Source of the DNA: Antitrichia curtipendula
Taxonomy: Eukaryota; Streptophyta; Bryopsida; Hypnales; Leucodontaceae
Direction: 5' to 3'
Assembly: GCA_951230915.1 (NCBI GenBank)
Contig: OX579636.1
Coordinates: forward strand, 5,471,001 to 5,535,000
DNA length: 64,000 nt
Made by a program: the position numbers and the translations under genes. Of the stretch, positions 12,427 through 22,685 are shown one piece after another. How positions within the stretch are numbered: position 1 is the first letter of the stretch; every line of letters begins with the position of its first letter. Below the pieces are notes generated by a model, which saw nothing but the letters and a program-made list of their open reading frames with translations, had not been told where the DNA came from and searched no databases.

Positions 12427-12918
12427 CTACCAACTCTCATAGGATGTAAACTGGATCAAAGGGCTATCAACATCCACGTCCTCATCTGAGCTATAATGGA
12501 GTAATACCACTCTAGGACCATTCACAAGTGCGCTAGTTGCATTGTCCCCAGTTTCTTCAAAATTGGGACCAGTAACAGTAACAAAAGACTCCTCCTCTGA
12601 GCTATACTCAGTCTCTGAGCTCTCATCAGAGAATACCGGTTTCTTTCCTTTCCGGAAACGCTGGTGGTCTGAGAAACGACTAGCTAATGGCTCTTTCTCA
12701 AACTCATCTGCTGCATGATCGGCAGCATCCATAATATCATTGAAGCTTACCAAGTCTTCTTCATCAGCATCATCATCTGAAATGTTGATGTTGGAAGGAG
12801 AAGGAAGCATTTCCATTGGCTGAGATGGGCCGACAATATCTGCTACCGTGATAATGTCCTGCTGCACTGTGGAGGCTGAGGTCTGTCCTTTCTTTCCTCG
12901 TTTTACTTGGACCTGCAT
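12427..12918 (-). CDS. Acidic Ser/Asp/Glu-rich ORF, unknown
   Basis: A 163-codon ORF starts MQVQVKRGKKGQTS and then becomes strongly acidic with Ser-Asp/Glu clusters (NISDDDADEEDLVSF, SDESSETEYSSEEESF). It lies 194 bp upstream of the copy-1 methyltransferase ATG on the same strand. An acceptor-like TTGCAG immediately precedes that ATG, so this may be an upstream exon of the same gene, although no clean donor with the right phase was found. No counterpart was seen upstream of copy 2. No known domain is recognised; it could be a regulatory or nuclear protein segment. Confidence 0.4.
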   Translation of the reverse strand: MQVQVKRGKKGQTSASTVQQDIITVADIVGPSQPMEMLPSPSNINISDDDADEEDLVSFNDIMDAADHAADEFEKEPLASRFSDHQRFRKGKKPVFSDESSETEYSSEEESFVTVTGPNFEETGDNATSALVNGPRVVLLHYSSDEDVDVDSPLIQFTSYESW

Positions 12919-13209
12919 GAGAAAACAATAATAATTTAGTAAGTATACAATTGATCTAAAAGTAAAGAAGTGATTGCATTTGACATATGTTATTATAAAA
13001 ATGATTATTAGAATCTATAAAACAAAATTAATCTCAAAGAATCAACCAAAAGTGCAAAAAGAAGAAGTTTAAGTGGAAATGGGCCCAAGTGTTTTAATGA
13101 ATGCTTTTAAAGCTAATTACCTTAAGCTTACACAACCCTGCACAAAGATAGTTGTGTAAGCAAGAAAAGCCATGAAAAAAGAGTTTAAAGTATTATTGTA
13201 CTTACTGGG
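12919..13209. other. AT-rich spacer
   Basis: No gene recognised. The 5' flank of the acidic ORF lies here, with no clear TATA box. Confidence 0.3.
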
Positions 13210-13309
13210 TGTAACCATTTTTTGGAGGTGAAGCTAGTGCTTTGAAGACCCTAGTCGGATCAGACTAGGGTCTAGAGAACACTAGCTTCACCTCCAAAAA
13301 ATGGTTACA
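13210..13309. repeat. Foldback hairpin, AGTCGGATC family, copy 2
   Basis: Perfect 30-bp arms (13210-13239 and 13280-13309; the arm begins TGTAACCATTTTTTGGAGGT) enclose an inner perfect 11-bp stem (AGACCCTAGTC / GACTAGGGTCT) with loop GGATCA. The inner core TAGTCGGATCAGACTA matches the other family members. It sits between the acidic ORF and the 13.9-kb element end. Confidence 0.87.
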
Positions 13310-13659
13310 TCCACTTGTAAAAATTATTCGTATGAATATATTAAATACATGTCATTATTATTTAGACCGCATATCCAATCAATTTAAATGTGTTCATTAA
13401 AAATGCATGTTTGTTTAGTTAAATATTATTTTCATATTTTGTTGTTGAACTTCAAATACTACATATTTAAGTAAAACATGACCCTTAAACAAAAATTACG
13501 GAAGACCCAAGTCAAATTATCATTGCAAAATTACAGTTTGTATCACTGTTCATTATATATTATATTCAAATTCTTTTAAAGAAAGATGTTACTAAAACTT
13601 TTTAGTCTTTCACATCAAAATAAAAAGAACTATTTAAAATTCTAAGATAGATCCTCATT

Positions 13660-13763
13660 CTAGTACCAGTTTAGGGGGGGTGAAGGAGATCCTCACCAAG
13701 ACCTAGTCGGATCCAACTAGGGCTTCATGAGGATCTCCTTCACCCCCCCTAAACTGGTACTAG
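13660..13763. repeat. Foldback hairpin, AGTCGGATC family, copy 3
   Basis: Perfect 36-bp arms (13660-13695 and 13728-13763; the arm begins CTAGTACCAGTTTAGGGGGG) enclose the core CCTAGTCGGATCCAACTAGG. It is the longest perfect stem of the family. Arm sequence differs strongly from copies 1 and 2, while each copy remains perfectly self-complementary. Confidence 0.87.
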
Positions 13764-13910
13764 CACGGGGACATGAGCTTCAGTTATGTATTGCTATCAT
13801 TCATTAATTTAATTGTCAGTCTCTGAACACATCTAACCCTTTTTCAACCTTATTTATGACTAACTAGAAGATCAATTAATATGACTAAAACTAGACTTCT
13901 GAGCAGATGT

Positions 13911-14092
13911 GGCTAGTACGTGAGCTTGGAGCGGGGAGCAGGGAGCAGGGAGCAGGGAAAAAGAGAGCGGGGAGCAGCGATTGTCGTAAAAAATCCAAAA
14001 ATTAAGAATTTTAATCCAAAATAGAATTTTTTTGTGAATTAAATTTTAAAAAATCTAAATTTAGAAAAATTGGGACCTATGACCGTGGGTTC
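13911..14092 (+). mobile_element. Left terminal region of inner MULE-like element
   Basis: GGCTAGTACGTGAGC (13911-13925) is followed by GGGAGCA repeats, an AT-rich run and GGGACCTATGACCGTGG (14072-14088). This is the same architecture as 7118-7209, in the same orientation. It lies ~0.8-1.0 kb beyond the stop of the minus-strand SWIM transposase, comparable to the outer element where the end lies ~0.3-0.55 kb beyond the transposase stop. A matching right end was not found near 27 kb, where a retroelement abuts. Confidence 0.5.
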
Positions 14093-14149
14093 AAAAGAGC
14101 CTACTACCATCAAAAATTGAAGAAAGTACGTGTGAAAAAGAGGGAGAAC

Positions 14150-14450
14150 TAAAAATTAAGTTGGGAAATGAGACAATGTGAGGAACAAAAAGAAAGACAA
14201 AGAATTTGAAAACTAAAAAAAAAATGGAAAAAACAAGAAGCTGGAGAAGAGGAAGAACAAAGAGCAATAGGGAGAGGAGGTGGCAGAGAGAGGGAGAACT
14301 TAAACCAATAAAAAGGGCAAGGGAGAAGAAGAATGAGAGTGAGGGAAAAAAGAATATGGAAGATGAGAGAAGGAGAGGAAGAGTTTGAGAGACGGAGGGC
14401 TCAAGGAAGAGAGGGAGAAGTTGAGGGAGAAAGACGGAGAATATAAAAAC
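14150..14450 (+). repeat. Purine-rich (GA) low-complexity tract
   Basis: About 300 bp are almost pure A/G on the plus strand (AGAAGAGGAAGAACAAAGAG and similar). ORFs here on either strand are composed of Lys/Arg/Glu or Ser/Leu/Phe only and are composition artefacts. The tract lies between the element end at 13.9 kb and the transposase stop. Confidence 0.6.
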
Positions 14451-14927
14451 CCAATGAGTAAATAAAAGTGGATGAAAAAGAGGGCTACAAGCAATATAGA
14501 TTAAAAGGAGTTATAGATTCAAGTGTGCTTTAGATGGACTTTAGAATCTCCGAAGCAACTTTTGAGAAAGTTTACACGTATCAAATTCATAGGGCCATGT
14601 TCACTCCTGCCCAAACATGCATAATTCAAAGTAGGCAACTTACATAATATTTTTGAACTTGAGCCTGGAGCTCACCTGTATTTAATGTATTATGACAATA
14701 AGTATTTGAATAGCTAGAAATGTTCCAAAATTTGAATGGGTCCATCTAAATGGTCAATAAAGAGTGCAGCACAGGAGTGGGATATGCATACCATAATTCC
14801 TAATCATAGTTAGATTTAGTTACCAACATTTTCCAGAGAACAATCAAATAGGGTTTAGGCATGATTTCCAAAAGCTAGTAGTGGCCCTTTTAGTCTTACT
14901 ACCATTTTTGAATGAATTCCATAAGGA

Positions 14928-17900
14928 TTACATTTGGTGAATTTCTGGAATGCGATAAGCTAGGATACCGCTTTCTAGAATCTGCTTCACTTCATTGAAG
15001 CTAAAAGTTGGTACATGTATGAAAGCATCTCTCTCGGACTTTAGGCTACCTACAACAGTAAAAATAAAATAAAGATGCTTGCAACTTGCCCACCTCCCAT
15101 GCCTGCCCAAAGACTTTATTGCCATATCTTTGAAGTTCAGACAAGAGCATTCAGGGAAAGTACCAATGGTGATCAAGTACTGTTGAACTTTTGGTGGAGC
15201 TCCAGAATCAAGGGTGATAATACACCCATATCCTGGATGAGGAATCATCGTCACCTTACGTATCTGACCCTTCAAGGTGAGAGCAGACGCACAGTTGTTG
15301 GCCTGCTGAATGTTGGGAGCATTGTTGTTCCTGCGGATGGACTTACTTGATCTGGTCTTAGGACAGTCATCTGCATTAGCTGGAGTGGGAACTGAAGCGA
15401 GGCTAAAGGGAAGCTCTACCGTCCCAAAGAGTCTCCTTGGAGAGATGACTGCGCGCTGTGGTAATTGGAAGCTAGCACTCTCTAAATCAAGGATTTCCTT
15501 CTTGGAAAGGTTGGTCCCAATCTTCACTGGCCATATACTTGGGATGTCCGGTTTGGACTATACCCACTTCCGCTTTGTACCTTTAACACATCGCTCGACG
15601 TCATCGTTGCAGAAGAAGAACTCCATTGTCTCCAGCCTCTTCTTGTGAGCGTTTTGTATGACTCCAGTGTATGTGGGGGTTGCAGTGGATTTGTTGCACT
15701 GAACAATCTTGGCCTTGCACTTCTTCTTGGTGATAGCTTGCTGGGCGAAGCAAGCCTTTGCTGAGGTCTTGGGCAACCTTGCAATGTGCCACTCCGTCTC
15801 CTTACAAGCAGTTTCGTATACAACAGTCACATGACTAGTTCTCCCTACGTCGGTCGTCATAACTTGGTTGTTGAGTTCTTCGTCCTCTTGCAGCTCGGGA
15901 GAGAGTTCTTCCATTACATCGGGAAGACTGCAGCTCGCATGGTTAGCTCGGCTTGACCTGGTTGCAATTCGTGGACGAGAGAAGTTTACCTTATCCGGCC
16001 GGTGTGATTCGCCTTCAAAACCGAGAGGAACATTGGCTTTTCGCTTTTGGGAGCCAAAGACTTCCTCGCCAGTCAAATGAGGGTCACGAGTGTAGAAGAG
16101 CTCTGCTCCTAGCAGTTTGGCCATAGCAACGTTTAGCACTTTGGGGTCCCCAGTTCGTTCAGCTGTGTGTTGGGCAGCGCGAAGCTGCAATTCTTCTTTC
16201 CCAAGACTAGTGCCAGCGCGGTCGCCCTTTAGGTATTGGAAATATCGGACAACCTGCATGAGTGCCCGGATGAAATCATCGACAGTAGCAGTATACAAAT
16301 CAGTTCCTCGGTTGCCAAACTGCTGATTCCATTTGTGGTGCATTGATTCGGCGAGATTACAAGAGGGCATCTCAGCAAGCTCTAATTTGGTGAGATCTTG
16401 CCATGACAAAGACACAGACAAAAATCAATGGAAGAAATTAGGAACCAGAATGCCCCAAAGAGAAGCCAGTGTCATATGCAAAGTGACAAACAATAGCGAA
16501 CTTACCAATTGCATAAATCCACCCCATTGGTGATAGCGGAAGTGCCAAAATGCCAACCAGAGCTCCAGACGGCTCAATCCCTTGTCGGATGTGGCCCCGG
16601 AGGAGAGCCACCATGCACGAATGGCAAGATATAGAGTTTCGGATTCTGAAGATGAAGCTGTATTTTTGTATTGCCTACAGAGCTAACGGTGCTGGTGTTA
16701 TAGGTCGGCATGGATATCGGCCTTCGTATGCTTTTCAAGGGATTGGGCCCAATGGAATAGGCACATCCTCTCTTGGTCCTTCATGGGAATCGTGGCATCA
16801 CCACTACCGTAAATCACCCTAACCGCATTCCAGTTTGCTTGCGCGCTGTTTGCCATGAAGCCCTTGAACTTTGGTGATGGAACACCGTGCCTTGCCATGA
16901 CAGCATTTATGTTTTTCCAAAGTACCATCTGAGCAATAGCATCCTCTGACTGCATATCACATACCGCAATTGTCATGACTCGACAATACGCGGAGTCATA
17001 CACCTGGCAAGCCATGGTGGTCCAATGCTTGACTCTTTTGACGTGATCAAACATAATCCACGATTTCTCCAAATCTCCTCCAGGCTGCATTCGTTTGACC
17101 AAGTGAACGCCAGATCCGGGCCCTACCTCGGACATCTTGAAAACATATATCTTGTCTGAGTCGGAGCCTTGTCCCGGAAACTTGTTCTCTTGCACGTAGG
17201 CCCAATGGCTATAGCCTCTGAGTGTGGTGATGCTGTCCATGACTCCAAATCTTCGAATGTACCTAAACGCAGTGACGTCGTTCTTGATGCTTGGGGAGCT
17301 CATGTACTTGCACTTCTCAAGAACAGGGACTAACTCCTCCAGATCAAATTTTTGAACTTTCGCCCCTTCTGGATTAATGAGTAACACACCGACAAGTTCC
17401 TTACTAGCCTCCATGACAATTGCAGAGTTAGTGGCCTTGGGTGTCCTCTCGACCTACTCCTGAATGAATTGGCGCGTTTTCTCCTTGATCTCTTGATCTT
17501 CACCCACCTTTACAGGATGGTCATGAACTCCCAGATGCAGGCAAGCACGAGTCATGTTAGCATCTCCGTAGACATAATAGACTCTAGCAGCATAAGTTGC
17601 AACACATGTCGGTGGAACTTTACAGATTTTGTAGACAAGTGTCGACCCAGCAAGTGCGGATTGGCCAGCCGGAATCGTCTTCACAGTGAATCCATCCCAT
17701 TTCCTCTCATTGACCTCGGAGGTGCGATGAATGCGGGTAGTGTATTCACACTTTTGATTGTCACAGCGGAGGTGGCCAATGCACGTAGAAGTACGAAATG
17801 TCAAGCTGACATCACTCTTGATATTTGAAGTCACTGTTTTGGTCCAAGCATGACCATCATGACGCTTGTCCATTCCATGCATCATATGGAATGGACCGGT

Positions 17901-18613
17901 CTTTACTACTGGTGGTAATTCAAAAAACACATCTCCACTAAATGTAGGAGGGAGAAACTTGACCCTCTGGACGCAAAGAGTTTCAAAATCAAGTGTTTTG
18001 AAAACATTCCTAACTCCTTTAATATCCCGAATTCTCTTCAAGGAATCAACAACACTAAGGCACTCCTGAGTAAAGACGAGGGGTGAGGGATGATTCAATG
18101 GAGAAGAAGACTTCAAACATGACTCATGAAAAGTGCTATTGACCAATGGAGAAGGCACGGGAAGTGGTAGTACTGAGAGTTCCGATCCTCATCATCACTG
18201 AGAATTGTGATGAACTCATCAGCAAGTTCCAACTTCACCCGGGTGGCCTGGGTGACCTGAACGGTACTCGTGGACGACGGGTGGGGTGTGGCAAACTCCG
18301 TGGATGCTTCATTGATTGATTGACTCAAGCCGTATACTCGATATCTTCCAGCATTAAGCAACCATTTCTTGGTGGCTCCGTCACAAACTGGAGACTGGAC
18401 AATAGTGTGAACCAGATCTCCGGATTGTGCATCATAGACCTCTTCATCAATGAACATGACTTCCTCACTCATCTGAAACCTGAGGCTCAACCTCAATGAG
18501 GTGACATGAGCTACTCCGTCATTGCCTAACGGGAAATATACTGGAACCCTTTCACTACTGGAATAGATAACAGCCAACCAAGGATTAGGGTCACAAGTAA
18601 AATGAGCAGCCAT
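14928..18613 (-). pseudogene. SWIM-finger Mutator-like transposase (copy A)
   Basis: Start ATG 18613 (MAAHFTCDP) aligns with the start of copy C. Exon 1 runs to 16506 (donor TTG/GTAAG) and exon 2 from ~16400 to 14928. Domain order: an N-terminal unknown region; a Cys/His zinc domain of WRKY-GCM1/FLYWCH style (CIGHLRCDNQKCEY...ARVYYVYG...HLGVHDH, ~17.56-17.79 kb); the MULE transposase core (MFDHVKRVKHWTTMACQVYD, then GFMANSAQANWNAVRVIYG and CLFHW); and the C-terminal SWIM finger CSCLNF...WASCKHLYF (~15.1 kb). Damage: a 1-bp frameshift near 18180; TAG 17454-17456 and TAA 16698-16700, both Gln in copy C; TAG 16683-16685; TAG 15558-15560. The second catalytic Asp (ADS in copy C) is Asn here. Divergent from the basic protein gene at 19521. 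Family role: cut-and-paste transposition. Confidence 0.82.
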
Positions 18614-19520
18614 GGTGAAACAGATAATTGAGAATGTGAAGAGTTCTATGAGCATTTCCATGAAACAACAAAAACCATGCTACGGCCTAACATATGGGTC
18701 TGTGAACCAGTCACACAATTCAAAAGAATGACGTTTATGAATTTAATTTACAGCAGGAATCGCCAAAATGAGATTGTGTCAGACAAGAAGCTGAGTTTGG
18801 TAACACACAACTAATGGAGAGATATTTATGAATAAAGGTTCATTATGTTCATTGCACGTTGCACTTGATATCTGTGAGTAGTATCTTTGTACAGGAATTC
18901 ATAAATGAAGGAAGTACCTAAACCAAAGGGGTAGCCCGCTTAGCATTTTAAATATTGGGAAATAATATGATTAGATCAATGTTGCCATTGAAAATTACAT
19001 ATTCGTAGAAGTATATATGATTAATGATTTAATCATTACGAGTAGGACTAATACGATAACTTCTTCTATTAAAAGACTTCAGAGGACTGTATCACACTTA
19101 ATATATTTTAGATTATAGTGCCGAAGTGTATTATGATTTATATTGTAACTTATGCCCAAGAAAATCAATAATAACATTAAATAAAGATCTGATAATCTTC
19201 TATTTAAATTAGTAGAAGTGGGTTTATTTGTACTTAGGTGAAGCACATACTTGTTGTTCTAAAATAGAATATAGTGTAGGTTTAACGAAACTACAAAGCA
19301 CCTAAAGCATTCATGGATTATTGCCAGTATTTTGTCCATGGCTGCGGGAGTTAAATTATTCCGTCAGTACTCTATCAAAAGAATTAATGCCATAATAATC
19401 ATCAATAAATTATCTGACATTTTTGGTGCAGCTGTCCTGTTAGTAAACAATATATGATGGGCCTCTTAGGGCTCATTCTCATAATAGTTGAGGCTAGGAG
19501 CTTACATTTTTCTAGGGCAA
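18614..19520. promoter_or_regulatory. Divergent promoter region, inner element
   Basis: A 907-bp AT-rich gap lies between the start codons of the minus-strand SWIM transposase (18613) and the plus-strand basic protein gene (19521). The corresponding gap in the outer element is 902 bp (56684-57585). The sequences are not obviously alike, but spacing and orientation are conserved, implying a shared bidirectional promoter. I see no confident TATA box. Confidence 0.45.
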
Positions 19521-19874
19521 ATGAATGAGTTAGATGAGCCTCTTGTGTCCAATGAGACCAAGAAGAGGAGGAGACGGTCAAAGTTTAGATATTCTAGCAG
19601 GAAAGTATTGCAGCGATCGAGACTGAAGAGGGAGTTCTCTAAATTTGTAGAAAATCACTTGGAGTCGGTTACAAAGGTATTATCATTTCAATGTGAGATT
19701 GGTGACACTGACCATCATGACGTTGCACAAGGATCAAGCTGCCAACGATGCCTTCATAGTATTGAGGAACATGATGGTGATGGAGTGATGCAGAGATGTG
19801 GAAATATTATTTCTTCCGAGGGACGCAATCTAAAGGTTAGTAGCGTATCATTCTTGATGAATTGTAAACTGTAA
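19521..19874 (+). CDS. Small basic protein, element-encoded (copy A)
   Basis: Start MNELDEP is chosen because it precedes the region shared with copy C. The shared core is a basic patch (TKKRRRRSKFRYSSRKVLQRSRLKR), with copy C having RKRRKRPSSLFYSSRKALRRSRM: YSSRK-x-L-x-RSR is conserved. A moderately acidic region and CQRCLHS follow. A possible donor AAG/GTTAGT at ~19835 suggests a downstream exon that I could not place. The basic patch could bind DNA or act as a nuclear localisation signal (inference). It is divergently paired with a SWIM transposase in both elements, so it is likely a conserved component of this transposon. Confidence 0.6.
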   Translation: MNELDEPLVSNETKKRRRRSKFRYSSRKVLQRSRLKREFSKFVENHLESVTKVLSFQCEIGDTDHHDVAQGSSCQRCLHSIEEHDGDGVMQRCGNIISSEGRNLKVSSVSFLMNCKL

Positions 19875-20540
19875 GGGGATTGAGAAGTTGGCTTACTATG
19901 AACAAAGGTTAGAATCAACATCATTCCTGTAAATGTCACCACTGAACAGTCTATGAACTGATCCTAAAGTACCTCTTGAATGAGTTATACAAAATTGATT
20001 TCCTCCTTGTCCTTGAGAGTGTCTATGTAATATTCATCATGAATTCATCAGATTAAGCCTGGATTTCAGGGTTTATTCTCCTTGATGTTTTCCGAAGCAA
20101 GTGTCTGGCAGATCCATAGATGAATTCCATCTCGGACATAAAGGTCTTCACAGGGTGTTTTGATATAGTATATACTGGATTGCGGCCTTATAATGTTCCG
20201 GTAGTCTTCACTGAGTTACGAGGTACGGTTCGCTGAGCTTTCCCGGAGGAGCGACTAAAGATAGTTCTTTGATGATAAGCATTTCTCTATGACTTAGAGG
20301 ACTGAAAATCCTAATATAGAAAAAGATGTCTACAAAGACTAAAGGACAAGCAACCACCATAATCAAAATATAGCGAACCCATGGCCCTAATTTGTATCTC
20401 TAAGTAATTAACTTCACGAGTTACTGGAAATTACGCATCTTGTGTCACCTGATTAGAATGGACGTGGTTAATTTAAAGAATGGAAATGCGCGAGTTCCTT
20501 AGCATTCAGATGATCATTGATTTGTTCCTTATACCTTCCA
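19875..20540. other. Spacer, no gene recognised
   Basis: Short ORFs only. Any 3' exon of the basic protein gene would lie here, but no acceptor plus open frame could be assigned with confidence. Confidence 0.3.
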
Positions 20541-20865
20541 GCCTTTGAGCGACCCTTTTCCTCCTAACATCCAACCTGTGAGAGATTCCTTGTCTTTTAT
20601 TTTGCAGCCCGTGGGTGCGCTCTCTGAGACTTTCGTGACTTTAGGGTGTGCGGGGGAGAGCGGGAGAGGACGACAGAACCTTGCCTTGGAGACAGGAAGA
20701 AATTCGCCGAGTCCGGGAGGCAGCGAGAGCGGCCGTCTATTACGAATCGCGGAGGTGTCCAACGTTTCTTTCAGTGAGGGTGGGAGCGCGAGCAATTGTG
20801 ACGATCTTGTCCCGGAGGTGGGAAAGCAACAGAAGAGGGGAGGAGGGAGCGGGAGCGGGAGCGGA

Positions 20866-21055
20866 GGACAAAATTTCTGTCTTGAGGCACCAAAGAAATT
20901 CTCGAGGGCGAGAACGAGTGGGAGCGGCGGGCAAAGTTTCTGTCTTGAGGCACCGAAAACATTCTCGAGGGCGGGAGCAAGCAGGAGCGGCGGACAAAAT
21001 CGCGATCTTGAGGCACCGAAGACATTCACAAGGGCAGGAGAGACCAAGAGCAACC
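20866..21055 (+). repeat. 63-bp tandem repeat, three copies
   Basis: The phrase CTTGAGGCACCGAAGACATT and its variants recur at 20881, 20944 and 21007, giving a 63-bp period. Because 63 is divisible by 3, several frames on both strands stay open here (for example 20545-21093 plus). The 21-residue repeat reads SGGQNFCLEAPKKFSRARTS and similar. Whether it is translated is unknown. The tract is GC-rich compared with its surroundings and lies ~1.7 kb upstream of the copy-2 methyltransferase. Confidence 0.7.
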
Positions 21056-21180
21056 GAAGGAATCAGATCCAGAAAGAGATAAGGAATCATTAAACTCGCC
21101 TCCAAAGTAAGTCAGGGTTGGATCATCGCTGGCTTCATCTCGAGGAAGACTTGACCTCCGCAGACGTTCCTGTCTTCATT

Positions 21181-21448
21181 CGGGTGAGCCGCTTCTCACG
21201 TCTTGGTGTCGCTGGGGCTTAGCCTTGGCTCCGAGGTCTACTGTCACATGCCCGCGGACGTTCGCTGAGGCAAGGTGAAGCATGCTGTCCGATTCCTCGG
21301 TAGGTTGAATTCCTCGTGTGGGGGTGAGCCGCTTTTCACGTTTTGGTGCCGCTAGGACCTAGCCTCGCTCCCGAGGTCTCCTTTCACTCACCCGTGGACG
21401 TTTGTTGAGGCAAGGAGAATCACGCTTTCCACATCCCCAGTAGGTTGA
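21181..21448 (+). repeat. ~142-bp direct repeat, two copies
   Basis: GGGTGAGCCGCTTCTCACGT...GGACGTTCGCTGAGGCAAGG...GGTAGGTTGA occurs at about 21181-21307 and again, ~85 percent alike by eye, at 21323-21448. It lies in the GC-rich leader of the copy-2 methyltransferase gene. Non-coding as far as I can see. Confidence 0.6.
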
Positions 21449-21698
21449 GTCTCCAGCTTTGTCAAATGGTTTTCTAATTTTTCCATGAACGATAGAAGTC
21501 GAGAACAGGAGAAAGGCGGGCCTGTCTTCAAAGATCTGAGGACGACCTTGGTCCGACAGCCACCAAAAATTGATCGGCTGAAGGGCATTTTCAGTGAGTT
21601 GATTTGGTTGGTCCGGTTATCGTCTTACTAGCGCACTGTGCGTATTCAGTCAGTAAAGCTTCCGAGTTGTTCCTCGAATCCAGTGACTGCATGCAGGT

Positions 21699-22135
21699 GG
21701 CCTCGGCGCCGAGGGAATCAATAGATTACGTCAGGATGTGAGCTGGGGCAGCCGCAACCTTATTAGTTTCTCAGCCGAACACCGCGAGACCCTAATGCTG
21801 ATGACGTCCATCTGTCCCTCTGGTGTAGCCTCGCCGCCGAGGGACCACCACAGGATTTGCGGGATGCCATGCGCGGCAGCAGCTTTGTCATTTGGTTCCT
21901 TTTTTTTATCGCCGTGAGCTCGTGATCGGTCTCGGAAAATCTTGTTCGTTAGCCACGCTCTGCCGTCATGAGCGTATGGATTACTTGCCTTGTCTGGACT
22001 TTTGCAGATTGGAGGAGGTCACATCGGAGAATCTCTAGACTGAGTCTTCGTCTTCCTGCGTTTCAGTGTCTCAACTCTTGCCGCTGCTGTCCTCCGGAGA
22101 TTTCACCAGGGCAGCCTCGGCACCGAGGTGTCCCA
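21699..22135 (+). repeat. Recurrent CCTCGGCGCCGAGG palindromes
   Basis: A perfect 14-bp palindrome CCTCGGCGCCGAGG occurs at ~21701-21714. Close variants CCTCGCCGCCGAGG (~21828) and CCTCGGCACCGAGG (~22115) each follow GTAG/GCAG and precede a similar context (CACAGGATTTGC, CAGAGGATCTGC). These are candidate regulatory repeats in the leader of the copy-2 methyltransferase gene. Confidence 0.45.
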
Positions 22136-22685
22136 GAGGATCTGCAACGCCGTTGTGCGCAGCTACCCTTCAGACTGATAATCTTGTACTATCTACTGTA
22201 TGGGTCTTGTATGTTCCCGTGGTAGAAAAGAGGTCAAACAGTGTTTGGTGTAATTAGGAATTCTCCTTAATCTCGATATCCTTAGAGTAAGTATTGAATT
22301 CAATCTCAGTTTTCATTCTGGGGACAGAAACACAGAGACTGGATTTCCAGCTCTTCATCATGCACAGCCTTCATGAATGTGCAATCCCAGTGGTGACAAG
22401 TTTGCGTCGTAGCTAAATCTTAGTGGTGAAAGATCTGAGTTGTCGTAACCAATTTCTAACTATTCATGATGAACAGACTATTGATTTCATATTTGTGAAC
22501 TTTTCACTCTACAAATGCATGATATTCTTTATTATTTAAATGTCTGTAGCTCCAATTCGCTTTCTCAATGTGCGCACATATTTTCTTGAATCTAGGAATG
22601 TACATTTGCGGTGAAAGCTGTATGGTCCGTATACTCTAGGTGCAAGTTTATGATAATCTAATTACTCAGATTTGTCGAGCAGATT

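Noticed and set aside
14206..14494. Lys/Arg/Glu-rich and Ser/Leu/Phe-rich ORFs
   Set aside because: Composition artefact of a purine-rich tract.
20545..21105. Overlapping long ORFs on both strands (20545-21093 plus, 20529-21053 minus and others)
   Set aside because: Openness is explained by the 63-bp repeat, a multiple of three, and by high GC. I kept it as a repeat and do not claim a protein.
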